Source: DDH964 sp963763205
GTDB lineage: Bacteria > Desulfobacterota > Desulfuromonadia > Desulfuromonadales > DDH964
Assembly (NCBI GenBank): GCA_963763205.1
Contig: CAVXNQ010000002.1
Span: forward strand, 186,001-250,000
Direction of reading: 5' to 3'
Length of the DNA stretch: 64,000 nt
Shown: in pieces, positions 1 to 9,377 of the stretch
How positions within the stretch are numbered: the stretch's first letter is position 1
Layout of the letters: every line of letters begins with the position of its first letter
Notes under the pieces: generated by a model
What the model saw: only the letters and a program-made list of their open reading frames with translations
Databases searched by the model: none
What the model was told of the DNA's origin: nothing
Program-made: the position numbers and the translations under genes

Positions 1-1
1 G

Positions 2-940
2 GCCACCAATCGGACGGCGGCAGGCGATCCGGAGCCGCAGCTGGCCGCCGAACGCCTCGAGCATCTCGGGGTGCGCATCATCTCCCTCTGGGACGATCCC
101 GCCTATCCGCCCCTGCTGCGGCACATCCACGATCCCCCCGCCCTGCTCTACGTGCGCGGCCGGCTGCCCGCGGGCGATGCCGTCGCCGTCGTCGGCGCGC
201 GCCGCGCCAGCTTCCCGGGCCGCCGCCTCACCGAAGAGATCTGCCGCGCCCTGGCCGATCACCGGCTGGTAGTGGTCAGCGGGCTGGCGCGGGGCATCGA
301 CACGGCCGCCCACCGCGGTGCGCTGGCCGGGGGCGGACCGACCGTCGGCGTCCTCGGCTGCGGCATCGACCGGATCTACCCCCCGGAGAACGAGCAGCTC
401 TTCGCAGAGGTCCTGGAAAACGGCGCGATCCTCTCCGAATATCCGCCGGGCACGCAGCCATTGGCCGGGCATTTTCCAGGCCGCAACCGGATCATCAGCG
501 GGCTGTGCCGCGGGGTGCTGGTGGTTGAGGCCGCCGAAGGGAGCGGCTCGCTGATCACCGTCGACTTCGCCCTGGAACAGGGGCGGGAAGTCTTCGCCGT
601 CCCCGGACCGGTGCACGTCGCCACCAGCCGCGGGGTCAACCGGCTGCTCAAGGAAGGGGCTCACCTGGTCACCGAAGCCGCCGATATCCTGGCGGTCCTC
701 GTCCCCGGTGCGATCGACCGGCCTGCCGCAGCGAAAGCAGACCGGTTCTGTGCCGACCTCGACGCGAAGAGCCGGCGGATTTTTCTCGAACTCGGCGACG
801 AGCCGCTGCACATCGATGAATTGACGGGGAAAAGCGGCTTGACACCCATGGAGGTTTCCACTATTTTACTGGACCTAGAACTGCTGGGCGGCGTCGAACA
901 GCTCCCGGGCATGCGCTACATTCGCAGCCGCCGGGGGTAG
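2..940 (+). CDS. dprA: DNA-processing protein DprA (5' end outside window)
   Basis: DprA/Smf loads RecA onto incoming single-stranded DNA during natural transformation and is found in many species without known competence. The reading frame is open from the first bases of the window, so the gene starts upstream; the GTG at 71 is internal. The Rossmann-like core is clear: VVGARRAS, SGLARGIDTAAHRGAL, GCGIDRIYPPEN, and the SEYPPGTQP / FPGRNRIISGL stretch that marks the family. The last ~70 residues form the usual C-terminal winged-helix (HIDELTGKSGLTPMEVSTILLDLELLG). It lies 23 bases before the DUF494 gene, in a dprA-smg-topA order common in proteobacteria. Certain as to family; only the N-terminus is missing. 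Confidence 0.96.
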   Translation, partial: ATNRTAAGDPEPQLAAERLEHLGVRIISLWDDPAYPPLLRHIHDPPALLYVRGRLPAGDAVAVVGARRASFPGRRLTEEICRALADHRLVVVSGLARGIDTAAHRGALAGGGPTVGVLGCGIDRIYPPENEQLFAEVLENGAILSEYPPGTQPLAGHFPGRNRIISGLCRGVLVVEAAEGSGSLITVDFALEQGREVFAVPGPVHVATSRGVNRLLKEGAHLVTEAADILAVLVPGAIDRPAAAKADRFCADLDAKSRRIFLELGDEPLHIDELTGKSGLTPMEVSTILLDLELLGGVEQLPGMRYIRSRRG

Positions 941-963
941 CGCCGCCCACTCCAAATACGGGA

Positions 964-1438
964 GTGCCTTTGCGAGAACGGGTTCTGGCTATCGTCAGCA
1001 TCATTGCCCAGTATGTTTTGGGCGAACGCGACAACCTCGATGAAAGCGACATCGTCGAGGAGCTTCTGGCGGTCGGGTTCGAAGCCGACGAGATCGACGC
1101 CGCCTTCAGCTGGATGCAGAACGTCGCCCTGCACACCCCCGGCAAAATGCCGCAACTGGCCGAGGTGCGCAGCCAGCGGGTCTTCACCGCCGAGGAGAAA
1201 CGCGACCTCTCCGCCGAGGCCCGCGGCCTGCTGATCCGCCTGCGCTGCCTGGGAATTCTCGACGACGAGGCGCAGGAGGAGATCATCGACCAAGGCCATG
1301 CAGGTGGCGGACGATCCGGTCACCCTCAAGGAGATGAAAGCCATCGCCGCCATTACCCTCTTCGCCCGCAACAACGAACAATGGCGGCGCGAGGTCGATT
1401 GTTTCCTGGACGACGACTGGGTCCGGCTCTATCATTGA
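964..1438 (+). CDS. smg: Smg/DUF494 family protein, split by a one-base frameshift
   Basis: Smg (DUF494) is a conserved protein of unknown function encoded next to dprA and topA; this one is about 157 residues when repaired, the usual length. The first frame reads LRERVLAIVSIIAQYVLGERDNL to EEIIDQ, then the family sequence continues one frame over (MQVADDPVTLKEMKAIAAI and WRREVDCFLDDDWVRLYH), ending at TGA 1436-1438. Deleting one C at about 1290-1291 (GACC to GAC) joins the two parts and restores the expected IIDKAMQ. The start could be GTG 964 or TTG 970; the GGAG at 961-964 fits TTG 970 better. The break is probably a sequence error because both halves are fully conserved in style. Confidence 0.85.
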
Positions 1439-1543
1439 AGCACCAGGCTGCGGGAGCTCCCTGCAGCCTTTTTGGTTTCTGTTCAGGACGGGGCGTATCG
1501 CAGGTACGCCCTTTCCCCTTTCTTAGCGGTATTGAGGAGTTCC

Positions 1544-3913
1544 ATGGCAAAATCGCTGGTCATCGTCGAATCGCCGGCCAAGGCCAAGACCATCGAAAAG
1601 TTTCTCGGCAAGGGGTACAAGGTGCTCGCCTCCTACGGCCATGTCCGGGCGCTGCCGAGCAAACAGGGGATGGTCGACGTCGCCCACGACTTCGAACCCC
1701 ACTACCAGGTCCTGCCGGAGAGCAGCAAACAGATTGCCCTGCTGCGCAAGGAGGTCAAGGACGCCGATGAACTGATTCTCGCCACCGACCCCGACCGCGA
1801 AGGGGAGGCGATCGCCTGGCACCTGCTGCAGGCCCTGGGGATCGATGAGGGGGCCGAGCATCCGCGGGTCAAGCGGGTCACCTTCCACGAGATCACCAAG
1901 GGGGCGATCCAGGCCGCCATGGCCGAACCGGGACAGATCTCCCGCGACTTGGTCGATGCCCAGCAGGCCCGCTCGATCCTCGACTACCTGGTCGGCTTCA
2001 ACCTCTCCCCCTTTCTCTGGAAGAAGATCCGCTACGGTCTCTCCGCCGGCCGCGTCCAGTCGGTGGCCCTGCGCCTGGTCTGCGACCGGGAGAAGGAGAT
2101 CGAGGCCTTCGTCAGCCAGGAGTACTGGACCCTCGACGCCCTCCTCGCCGGCAGCGCCAAACTGTCCTTCAAGGCGCGTCTGTCCGCCGTCGACGGCAAG
2201 AGGCTCGACAAGTTCGCCGTTACCGACGAAATCCAGGCCGGAGATCTGGTGCGGGAGATTACCGGGCAGGCATTTCGCGTTGCGACGATCCAGCGCAGCG
2301 AGAAGAAGCGCAATCCGGCCGCCCCCTTCACCACCAGCACCCTGCAGCAGGAGGCGAGCCGCAAGCTCGGCTTCTCGGCGCGCAAGACCATGAGCACCGC
2401 GCAGAAGCTCTACGAGGGGATCGACATCGGCCAGGGGGCGGTCGGCCTGATCACCTACATGCGAACCGACTCGGTGACCCTCTCCACCGTCGCCACCGAC
2501 GAGGCGCGCGAGGTCATCACCCACCTGTTCGGCAAGGAGTACGCCCTGGCCAAGCCGCGGGTCTACAAGAGCAAGGCCAAGAACGCCCAGGAGGCCCACG
2601 AGGCGATCCGCCCGACCACCATCGCCAACACCCCGGAGCAGCTCAAGTCCTTCCTCTCCTCCGACCAGTACCGCCTCTACAAGCTGATCTGGACCCGCAC
2701 CGTCGCCTCGCAGATGGCCGCGGCGATCCTCGACGCCACCAGCGTCGACATCGCCGCCGGAGCGCGTTTCACCTTCCGCGCCAGCGGCCAGATGATCCGT
2801 TTCCCCGGCTTCATGAAGCTCTACATCGAGGGAACCGACGAGGCCGAAGAAGAGCAGGAGGGGACCCTGCCGGCCCTCGCCGAGGGGGAAGATCTCGCCT
2901 GCCGCGAACTCTTGCCCGAGCAGCACTTCACCCAACCGCCGGCGCGCTTCACCGAGGCGAGCCTGGTCAAGACCTTGGAAGAGTACGGCATCGGCCGCCC
3001 TTCCACCTACGCCTCGATCATGAACACCCTGGTCACCCGCAAGTACGTGCGTCTGGAGAAGCGCACCTTCTACCCCGAGGACGTCGGCCGGGTGGTCAAC
3101 GACCTGCTGGTCACTCACTTCGCCCGCTACGTCGACTACGACTTCACCGCCCAGATGGAAGAGGACCTCGACGCCATCTCCCGCGGCGAGGAGCAGTGGC
3201 GGCCGGTGCTGCGCGAGTTCTGGGAGCCCTTCATCGGCCTGCTCAAGCAGAAAGAGCAGGAGGTGAAAAAGAGCGAGGTGACCACCGAACAGACCGACCG
3301 GACCTGCCCCGAGTGCGGCAAGGCGCTGGTCATCAAGCTCGGCCGGCGCGGCAAGTTCCTCGCCTGTTCGGGCTTTCCCGAGTGCCGCCATACCGAGCCG
3401 CTGCCGAGCGACGGCAGCGAGGGGAGCGAGGCGCCCGAACCGGTCGTCTCCGAAGAAAAGTGCGACAAGTGCGGCGCGCCGATGCTGATCAAGGACGGCC
3501 GTTTCGGCAAGTACCTCGCCTGCAGCGCCTACCCTGAGTGCAAGAACATCCAGCCGCTGGTCAAACCCAAGGCCCTCGGCATCACCTGCCCGGAGTGCAA
3601 GGAAGGGGAGCTGATGGAGAAGAAGAGCCGCTACGGCAAGATCTTCTACTCCTGCAACCGCTACCCCAAGTGCAAGTACGCCCTCTGGGATCCGCCGGTC
3701 GCCGAGCCCTGTCCCAAGTGCGGCTGGCCGGTACTGGTCGACAAGACCACCAAGCGCGAGGGGACGGTGCGCAAGTGCCCGCAGGAGAAGTGCGACTACA
3801 AGCTGGTCCTGGTGCCGCCGGAAAAGCCGGTGACTCCGGCCAAAGCCGCCAAAGACAAACCTGCGGCCAAGAAACCCGCCGCCAAGGCGAAACCTGCCAA
3901 AACGAAAAAATAG
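1544..3913 (+). CDS. topA: DNA topoisomerase I
   Basis: Type IA topoisomerase that relaxes negative supercoils through a 5'-phosphotyrosine intermediate. 789 residues. The Toprim domain opens the protein (VIVESPAKAKTIEKFLG, and TDPDREGEAIAWHL with its acidic triad); the catalytic tyrosine is Y305 in GLITYMRTDS. The C-terminus carries four Cys4 zinc-ribbon units (CPECG..CSGFPEC, CDKCG..CSAYPEC, CPECK..CNRYPKC, CPKCG..CPQEKC) followed by a Lys/Ala/Pro-rich basic tail of about 30 residues. The ATG at 1544 is chosen because GAGGAG lies just upstream and the protein then begins MAKSLVIVESPAK as in the family; an upstream in-frame start at 1472 has no ribosome site. A terminator follows at 3942. 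Confidence 0.98.
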   Translation: MAKSLVIVESPAKAKTIEKFLGKGYKVLASYGHVRALPSKQGMVDVAHDFEPHYQVLPESSKQIALLRKEVKDADELILATDPDREGEAIAWHLLQALGIDEGAEHPRVKRVTFHEITKGAIQAAMAEPGQISRDLVDAQQARSILDYLVGFNLSPFLWKKIRYGLSAGRVQSVALRLVCDREKEIEAFVSQEYWTLDALLAGSAKLSFKARLSAVDGKRLDKFAVTDEIQAGDLVREITGQAFRVATIQRSEKKRNPAAPFTTSTLQQEASRKLGFSARKTMSTAQKLYEGIDIGQGAVGLITYMRTDSVTLSTVATDEAREVITHLFGKEYALAKPRVYKSKAKNAQEAHEAIRPTTIANTPEQLKSFLSSDQYRLYKLIWTRTVASQMAAAILDATSVDIAAGARFTFRASGQMIRFPGFMKLYIEGTDEAEEEQEGTLPALAEGEDLACRELLPEQHFTQPPARFTEASLVKTLEEYGIGRPSTYASIMNTLVTRKYVRLEKRTFYPEDVGRVVNDLLVTHFARYVDYDFTAQMEEDLDAISRGEEQWRPVLREFWEPFIGLLKQKEQEVKKSEVTTEQTDRTCPECGKALVIKLGRRGKFLACSGFPECRHTEPLPSDGSEGSEAPEPVVSEEKCDKCGAPMLIKDGRFGKYLACSAYPECKNIQPLVKPKALGITCPECKEGELMEKKSRYGKIFYSCNRYPKCKYALWDPPVAEPCPKCGWPVLVDKTTKREGTVRKCPQEKCDYKLVLVPPEKPVTPAKAAKDKPAAKKPAAKAKPAKTKK

Positions 3914-3941
3914 CCGGTTCCTGGATACCGGGCTCCATCAG

Positions 3942-3978
3942 ACCGCTGCCGGCAGAGATCCGTGCGGCGGTTCTTTTT
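3942..3978 (+). terminator. Rho-independent terminator after topA
   Basis: An 8-bp stem (ACCGCTGC / GCGGCGGT, one G-U pair) with a 14-base loop is followed by TCTTTTT, 29 bases after the topA stop. It separates topA from the kinase gene at 4110. Confidence 0.65.
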
Positions 3979-4109
3979 GGCGATGCGAGTCAGCGCAGTT
4001 GGGCAGGGGCGCCATGGCCGGGGAGCCTATCTGTGATATCCTCTAACCTGTTGGATAGCGGCCGGAATCTTCCGGCTCTGAGGCGACCATCAGTGCCGAG
4101 GGGAAAGCC

Positions 4110-5882
4110 ATGAAAATCGACCAACCAATCGACGCCGGCAACCCGCTTCGCCGCGCGGGGGATCGCCTGCCGGGAGAGGCGCTGGCCGCCGGCCCTTCAC
4201 ATCCCCCAGCAGGAACCCCGCAGCCGTTGCACGAGCTGCCGGTCCCGCAGATCGAGCAGGCGATAACGAACGAGGAACGCCTCACCGCGCGGGCAGAGGA
4301 GGCGCTGCTGGAGAGCAAGCGGCGCTATGAGCGCACGGCCAACACCGTGCCGGTGATGCTCTATGATTCCATCCTTGGCCCGGATGGCACCAGTCGTTTC
4401 CTGTATGTCGCACCACAGCCGTGTCGGGAATTGCTCGAGCTGGATCCAGAAGCCCTGCTGGCGGACATGAACCTGGTCTGGGAAATTGTCCACCCCGACG
4501 ACCTCGGCCGTTTATATCAGGAAGACCTGGCGGCCAACCGGGAGGGGAAGGTATTCACCTCGGAGGTTCGGATTATCACCCACTCCGGCCGCCTGAAATG
4601 GCTTCTGGTCAACTCCAAGCCCAACCCGGCCGCGCCGGGGGAGCCCGTGGTGTGGAGCGGCTACATCCAGGACATCACCGCCCGCAAACAGGCTGAGGAA
4701 GCGCGGCTGGATCTGGAGCGGCGGCTGGAACAGGCGAAGAAGGCTGAAAGCCTGGGGCGCATGGCTGCGGCGATCGCTCACAATTTCAACAACCAGCTCC
4801 AGGCGGTGACGGGAAACCTGGAACTCGCCCTGAAAAAACTGCCGCCCGGTACGGGCCCCATTCAAAACCTGAACGCGGCCATGCAGGCAGCCGGCCGGGC
4901 GGCGGAAATAAGCCGGCTGATGTTGGGCTATCTCGGGCAGGCTCCCGGCCAGCAGGAACCGCTGGACCTGGCCGGTTTCCTCCAGCAACATCTGCCCCCA
5001 CTCCGGGACGGCCTCCCGGAAGAAGTGACGCTCGTGGCCGACCTGCCCGCTCCGGGGCCGATCGTCAAAATGAATGCGCACCAGGTTCATCAAGTCCTGA
5101 GCAACCTGGTGACCAATGCCTGGGAGGCGCTCGGTGAAGCACGGGGCAGCATTCACCTGGGCGTCAAAACGGTTGCCCCGGCGGATATCCCCGCCACGCA
5201 CCGTTTTCCCCTCGACTGGCAGCCCCAGGACCGCCCCTATGCCTGCCTGGAAGTGGCGGATGCCGGGTGCGGGATCGGGGAAGAGGATATGGAGCAGCTC
5301 TTCGACCCCTTCTTCACAACCAAATTCACCGGTCGCGGGCTTGGGCTGTCTCTGGTTCTGGGAATTGTGCGGGCTCATCTCGGGGCCGTCACCGTGGAGA
5401 GCGCAATGGGCCGCGGGAGCACTCTGCGGGTTTTTCTCCCAATCTCCGACGAAGTGGTCTCCCGACCGCAGGCGAAGGCGGCCCAAACCCCTGAGAGGGC
5501 AGAGGGCTGTACGGTGCTGCTGGTCGAGGATGAACCGATGGTCCGTGACATGGCCAGGACCATGCTTACCGAACTGGGGTTTGCCGTGCTCGAAGCAAAG
5601 GACGGCATCGAGGCCATGGAGGTGTTCCCGCGCCACAGGGACCGGGTTGGTTGTGTGCTGAGCGACCTGACCATGCCGCGCATGGACGGCTGGGAGACGC
5701 TCGCGGCCTTGCGCCGGATTGCCCCCGACATCCCGGTGATCCTGGCCAGTGGCTACGATCAGGCCCAAGTCATGGCCGGCGACCATCCCGAACGGCCGCA
5801 GGGCTTCCTGAGCAAGCCATACCGGTTAGCGGAACTTGGCAAGGCCGTCCACCACGCCCTGAGCGACAAGCCGAAGGGATGA
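4110..5882 (+). CDS. Hybrid sensor histidine kinase (PAS, HisKA, HATPase, receiver)
   Basis: A soluble 590-residue hybrid kinase: no membrane segment is visible, so the input is cytoplasmic. Residues ~1-70 are a low-complexity Pro/Ala/Glu region with a short coiled coil; ~72-195 form a PAS/PAC domain (RYERTANTVPVMLYDS to SGYIQDITARKQAEE). The phospho-acceptor is H224 in AIAHNFNNQLQ, the HNFNN form typical of hybrid kinases; the N-box is at about N336 (NLVTNAWEAL) and the G-box is VADAGCGIG. A receiver domain with D519 (LSDLTMPRMDG) ends the protein. The start ATG follows GAGGGGAAAGCC. There is no adjacent response regulator, so the partner is unknown. Transcribed alone behind the topA terminator. 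Confidence 0.93.
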   Translation: MKIDQPIDAGNPLRRAGDRLPGEALAAGPSHPPAGTPQPLHELPVPQIEQAITNEERLTARAEEALLESKRRYERTANTVPVMLYDSILGPDGTSRFLYVAPQPCRELLELDPEALLADMNLVWEIVHPDDLGRLYQEDLAANREGKVFTSEVRIITHSGRLKWLLVNSKPNPAAPGEPVVWSGYIQDITARKQAEEARLDLERRLEQAKKAESLGRMAAAIAHNFNNQLQAVTGNLELALKKLPPGTGPIQNLNAAMQAAGRAAEISRLMLGYLGQAPGQQEPLDLAGFLQQHLPPLRDGLPEEVTLVADLPAPGPIVKMNAHQVHQVLSNLVTNAWEALGEARGSIHLGVKTVAPADIPATHRFPLDWQPQDRPYACLEVADAGCGIGEEDMEQLFDPFFTTKFTGRGLGLSLVLGIVRAHLGAVTVESAMGRGSTLRVFLPISDEVVSRPQAKAAQTPERAEGCTVLLVEDEPMVRDMARTMLTELGFAVLEAKDGIEAMEVFPRHRDRVGCVLSDLTMPRMDGWETLAALRRIAPDIPVILASGYDQAQVMAGDHPERPQGFLSKPYRLAELGKAVHHALSDKPKG

Positions 5883-6074
5883 GGCACGTGGTTATCACCG
5901 GCCACCCCGGAGAACCGGACAGGACTCCGGTCGTGGCGGAATTTTTCCGGACTTTGCAATCCCTTGTAGCAGACGCCTGAAAAGAACCGGCGACGCAACG
6001 TGACCAAGCCTCGCGGCATACCCTCTCCCGCGACCTCCACCTTCAACCCGAGTCATCCAATTTTCGAAGGACCC

Positions 6075-7406
6075 ATGAGCCTACCCGACATCACCATCAT
6101 CGGCGGCGGCCTGGCCGGCTGCGAGGCGGCCTGGCAGGCGGCCTCGCGGGGAGCCAAGGTGCGCCTCTTCGAGATGAAGCCACAGCGTTTCTCCCCCGCC
6201 CACAACTCGCCAATGCTGGGCGAACTGGTCTGTTCCAATTCCCTGCGCGGCGCCGGCATGAACAATGCCGTCGGCTGCCTGAAAGAAGAGTTGCGGCGCT
6301 GTGGAGCGCTCCTCATGCGGGCGGCCGACGCTACGGCGGTCCCTGCCGGCGGCGCCCTGGCCGTCGATCGCGAGGCCTTTGCCGCCTACCTGACGGAGCA
6401 GATCGAAAATCACCCGCAGATCGAGGTAGTGCGCGAGGAGATCACCGAGCTGCCGACGGCGGGCACCGTCATCGTCGCCTCGGGTCCGCTCACCTCGGAG
6501 GCCCTCTCCGCGGCCATCGCGCGCCTCACCGGCAACGAGCACCTCTATTTCTACGATGCCATCGCGCCGATCGTCGAGGCCGACTCCATCGACTTCGCCA
6601 AAGCCTGGAAAGCCTCGCGTTACGGCAAGGGGGGAGACGACTACGTCAACTGCCCGCTGGATCGGGAGCAGTACCTGGCCTTCGTCGCCGCCCTGCGTGC
6701 GGCAGAGAAGGTTCCCGGCCGCGACTTCGAAAAGGTGGTCCACTTCGAAGGGTGCATGCCGATCGAGGAGATGGCGGCCCGCGGCGAGCTGACCCTCGCC
6801 TTCGGGCCGATGAAACCGGTCGGCCTTCCCGACCCGCGCACCGGCCGGGACCCCTTCGCCGTGGTCCAGCTGCGCCAGGACGACGCCCACGCCAGCCTCT
6901 ACAATCTGGTCGGTTTCCAGACCAAGCTGACCTGGCCCGAGCAGCGGCGCATCCTGCGCACCATCCCCGGGCTGGAGAACGCCCGCTTCGCGCGGCTGGG
7001 GAGCATGCACCGCAACACCTTTCTCAATGCCCCGGCCTGCCTCGAGCCCACCCTGCAGTTCAAGGGTCGCCCGCAGCTCTTCTTCGCCGGCCAGATCACC
7101 GGCGTCGAGGGGTACGTCGAATCGGCGGCCTGCGGTTTTCTCGCCGGCCTCTTCGCGGATCGCTGCCGGCAGGGGCTGCCGATTCCCCTGCCGCCGCCAA
7201 CCACCGCCCTCGGCGCCCTGCTCACCCACCTGGGCACGGCGAGCGCCGAAAATTTCCAGCCGATGAACGTCAACTACGGCCTCTTCCCCCCCCTGGAGGG
7301 GCGCAAGCGCAAGCGCAGCGACCGCCGCCTGGCCATGGCCGAACGGGCCCTGGAGGACCTGGCGCCCTGGTGGCAGCAGATCGCCGCGGAGCACCGCCAT
7401 GAATAG
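6075..7406 (+). CDS. trmFO: Folate/FAD-dependent tRNA m5U54 methyltransferase TrmFO
   Basis: Makes 5-methyluridine at position 54 of the tRNA T-loop using methylene-tetrahydrofolate and FADH2; typical of bacteria that lack the SAM-dependent TrmA. 443 residues. The N-terminal FAD dinucleotide fold is ITIIGGGLAGCEAAWQAA; the family blocks HNSPMLGELVCSNSLRG, FYDAIAPIVEADSID, YVNCPLDREQY, FEGCMPIEEMA and QITGVEGYVESAACG are all present. ATG 6075 is preferred over the GTG at 6000 because GAAGG precedes it and the family starts right before the FAD motif. The stop overlaps the maf start by 8 bases, so the two are translationally coupled. Confidence 0.97.
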   Translation: MSLPDITIIGGGLAGCEAAWQAASRGAKVRLFEMKPQRFSPAHNSPMLGELVCSNSLRGAGMNNAVGCLKEELRRCGALLMRAADATAVPAGGALAVDREAFAAYLTEQIENHPQIEVVREEITELPTAGTVIVASGPLTSEALSAAIARLTGNEHLYFYDAIAPIVEADSIDFAKAWKASRYGKGGDDYVNCPLDREQYLAFVAALRAAEKVPGRDFEKVVHFEGCMPIEEMAARGELTLAFGPMKPVGLPDPRTGRDPFAVVQLRQDDAHASLYNLVGFQTKLTWPEQRRILRTIPGLENARFARLGSMHRNTFLNAPACLEPTLQFKGRPQLFFAGQITGVEGYVESAACGFLAGLFADRCRQGLPIPLPPPTTALGALLTHLGTASAENFQPMNVNYGLFPPLEGRKRKRSDRRLAMAERALEDLAPWWQQIAAEHRHE

Positions 7407-8016
7407 CGCCCCGCAGCTGGTCCTCGCCTCCGCCTCGCCGCGGCGCCGGGAACTCCTCGCCCAGCTCGGCATCCAGTTCGCGGTGGTGCCGGGCAATGCC
7501 CCGGAAGAACCGCTGCCCGGCGAGGGCGCCGAAGAGCAGGTGGTGCGCCTGGCCCGGGACAAGGCGCGGGAAGTGGCCGGCCGCTCCGAAGTGCCCGGAC
7601 GCTGGTTTCTCGGCAGCGACACCATTGTCCTGTGCGACGACACGGTCCTCGGCAAGCCGCGGGACAGGGCGCACGCGGCAGCCATGCTGCGCAGCCTCTC
7701 CGGGCGCAGCCACCGGGTGCTATCCGGGTACGCGGTCTTCGACCGCCAGGGCGGCACCAGCGTCGCCGGTGCGGTCGCCACCACGGTGCGCTTCAAGGAG
7801 TTGACAGACGCGGAGATCGCGGGCTACATTGCCACCGGTGAACCCTTCGACAAGGCCGGCGCCTACGCCATCCAGGGGATCGGTGCCTTCATGGTTCTCG
7901 GCATCGAGGGGAGCTACAGCAACGTCGTCGGCCTGCCGCTGTGCGAAGTGGTCGAAGTCCTGGAGCGCCTCGGTGCGGTGAGGCTGTTCGCGGACAAAAA
8001 CAATTTTGAATTTTGA
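7399..8016 (+). CDS. maf: Maf-family nucleotide pyrophosphatase
   Basis: Maf proteins hydrolyse non-canonical or modified nucleoside triphosphates to monophosphates. 205 residues, the normal length. The signature ASASPRRRELLAQLG is at residues ~10-24, and the acidic catalytic blocks SDTIVLCDDTVLGKP and DKAGAYAIQGIGAFMV are in place. The DTIV..LGKP and AGAYAIQG form is that of the dTTP/UTP-type (YhdE-like) branch rather than the YceF branch; this sub-assignment is inference. It overlaps the trmFO stop by 8 bases and is followed 16 bases later by the YggS gene, forming a trmFO-maf-yggS-gph run. Confidence 0.95.
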   Translation: MNSAPQLVLASASPRRRELLAQLGIQFAVVPGNAPEEPLPGEGAEEQVVRLARDKAREVAGRSEVPGRWFLGSDTIVLCDDTVLGKPRDRAHAAAMLRSLSGRSHRVLSGYAVFDRQGGTSVAGAVATTVRFKELTDAEIAGYIATGEPFDKAGAYAIQGIGAFMVLGIEGSYSNVVGLPLCEVVEVLERLGAVRLFADKNNFEF

Positions 8017-8032
8017 ATCAGAGGTCTTTGCC

Positions 8033-8722
8033 ATGTCCATTGCCGCCAATCTTGCGCAGATCCATGACCGAATCGCCGCCGCCTGCGCGCGCGCCGGCCG
8101 CGATCCGCGAAGCGTGCGCCTGGTGGCGGTCTCCAAGACCAAGCCGGCGGCGGATATCGAAGCGGCGGCCGCAGCCGGCCAGACCCTCTTCGGCGAAAGC
8201 TACGTCCAGGAGTTCGTGGCCAAGACCGAAGCGGTTCGGCTCCCCGTCGAGTGGCATTTCATCGGCGCGCTGCAGAGCAACAAGGTCAAGTACCTGCGCG
8301 GCAAGGTGGCGCTGATCCACTCCGTCGACCGTTTCTCCCTGGCCGCCGAGATCAGCCGCCAGTGGCAGAAGCTCGGCCGCAGCGCCGACATCCTGCTGCA
8401 GGTCAACCTCGGTGGCGAAGCGACCAAGTCGGGGACCGACGCCGCCGATCTTTTGGCGTTGGCCCGGCAGGTCTGCGCCCTCCCCGCCCTGCGCGTCCGC
8501 GGGCTGATGACCCTCCCGCCCTGGGAAGAGGACCCCGAGGCGGTGCGTCCCCATTTCCGCCGGCTGCGCCAGCTGGCGGAGGAGCTTTCCGGCTACGACC
8601 TGCCCAACCTGGAGATGCGCGAGCTGTCGATGGGGATGAGCCACGACTTCGAGGTCGCCATCGAGGAGGGCGCCACCCTGGTGCGGGTCGGCACCGCCAT
8701 CTTCGGCGAACGCCGGCGTTGA
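8033..8722 (+). CDS. yggS: YggS-family pyridoxal-phosphate homeostasis protein
   Basis: A single-domain PLP-binding TIM barrel that buffers free pyridoxal phosphate and affects amino-acid pools; it has no known catalytic activity. 229 residues. The PLP lysine is in the block LVAVSKTKPA; other family blocks are LFGESYVQEF, WHFIGALQSNKVKY, VNLGGEATKSG, GLMTLPPW and ELSMGMSHDFEVAIEEGATLVRVGTAIFG. ATG 8033 has AGAGG upstream; an in-frame ATG at 8006 lies inside maf and has no ribosome site. Twelve bases separate it from gph. In many genomes the homologue sits next to proC, which here is 22 kb away. Confidence 0.96.
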   Translation: MSIAANLAQIHDRIAAACARAGRDPRSVRLVAVSKTKPAADIEAAAAAGQTLFGESYVQEFVAKTEAVRLPVEWHFIGALQSNKVKYLRGKVALIHSVDRFSLAAEISRQWQKLGRSADILLQVNLGGEATKSGTDAADLLALARQVCALPALRVRGLMTLPPWEEDPEAVRPHFRRLRQLAEELSGYDLPNLEMRELSMGMSHDFEVAIEEGATLVRVGTAIFGERRR

Positions 8723-8734
8723 ATTCTCCGCCCT

Positions 8735-9377
8735 ATGCGCCAACCCGGAACCTTCCTCTTCGATCTCGACGGCACGCTGGTCGATTCGGTCGCCGACCTG
8801 GCCACCGCCGTCAACCTGCTGCGGCGGGAACTGGACCTCGCACCGCTGGATTTGGCGACGGTGCGCAGCTACGTCGGCGACGGCGCCACCGCCCTGGTCA
8901 CCCGCGCGCTTCCCGCCGGCACCTTCACCCCGGCACGGCTGCAGCGCTTCCTCGACCATTACGGCGCCCACCTGCTCGACACCACCCGCCCCTATCCAGG
9001 AATTCGCGATTTTCTCGCGGCCCAGCGCCGCCGCCCCCTGGCGGTGGTCACCAACAAGCCGCTGGCGCTCACCCACCAGCTACTGCACGGTCTCGGCCTC
9101 GACGCCTTCTTCCCGGTGGTGATCGGCGGCGACAGCTGTGCCGAGAAGAAACCCTCGCCGCTGCCGGTGCGACTGGCCCTGGCAGGGCTCGGCGCCGCAG
9201 CGGCGGACGCGGTATTGATCGGCGATCACCACACCGACCTGCGCGCCGGCCGCGCGGCCGGGGTGCGCACCTGCTTCTGCGCCTGGGGTCTGGGTGAGAC
9301 CGGCGGAACCGACCCCCGACTACTTCGCCGCAACCCCCGAGGACCTGCTGCGGCTCTTCCCCGGCACGGCGCCATGA
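8735..9377 (+). CDS. gph: Phosphoglycolate phosphatase-type HAD hydrolase, frameshifted near its end
   Basis: A HAD-superfamily phosphatase of the Gph type, removing 2-phosphoglycolate made during DNA repair; other phosphosugars remain possible. Motif I is FDLDGTLVDS, motif II/III region VVTNKPLALT and GGDSCAEKKPSPLPV, motif IV IGDHHTDLRAGRAAG. After AWGLGETGGT the frame is lost in a run of five C at 9313-9317; with four C the protein continues DPDYFAATPEDLLRLFPG and ends at TGA 9375-9377, overlapping the next gene's ATG (9374) by four bases. That tight ATGA junction argues the true gene is intact and the extra C is an error. About 213 residues when repaired. Confidence 0.9.

Noticed and set aside
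1523..3391. 622-codon minus-strand open frame opposite topA
   Set aside because: High GC leaves the antisense frame open; the composition is low-complexity Gly/Leu/Val and topA itself is certain.
5651..5980. 109-codon frame overlapping the end of the hybrid kinase
   Set aside because: Out of frame with the conserved receiver domain and without a ribosome site.
6081..7796. 571-codon minus-strand frame opposite trmFO and maf
   Set aside because: Antisense shadow of two clear genes, no ribosome site or motif.
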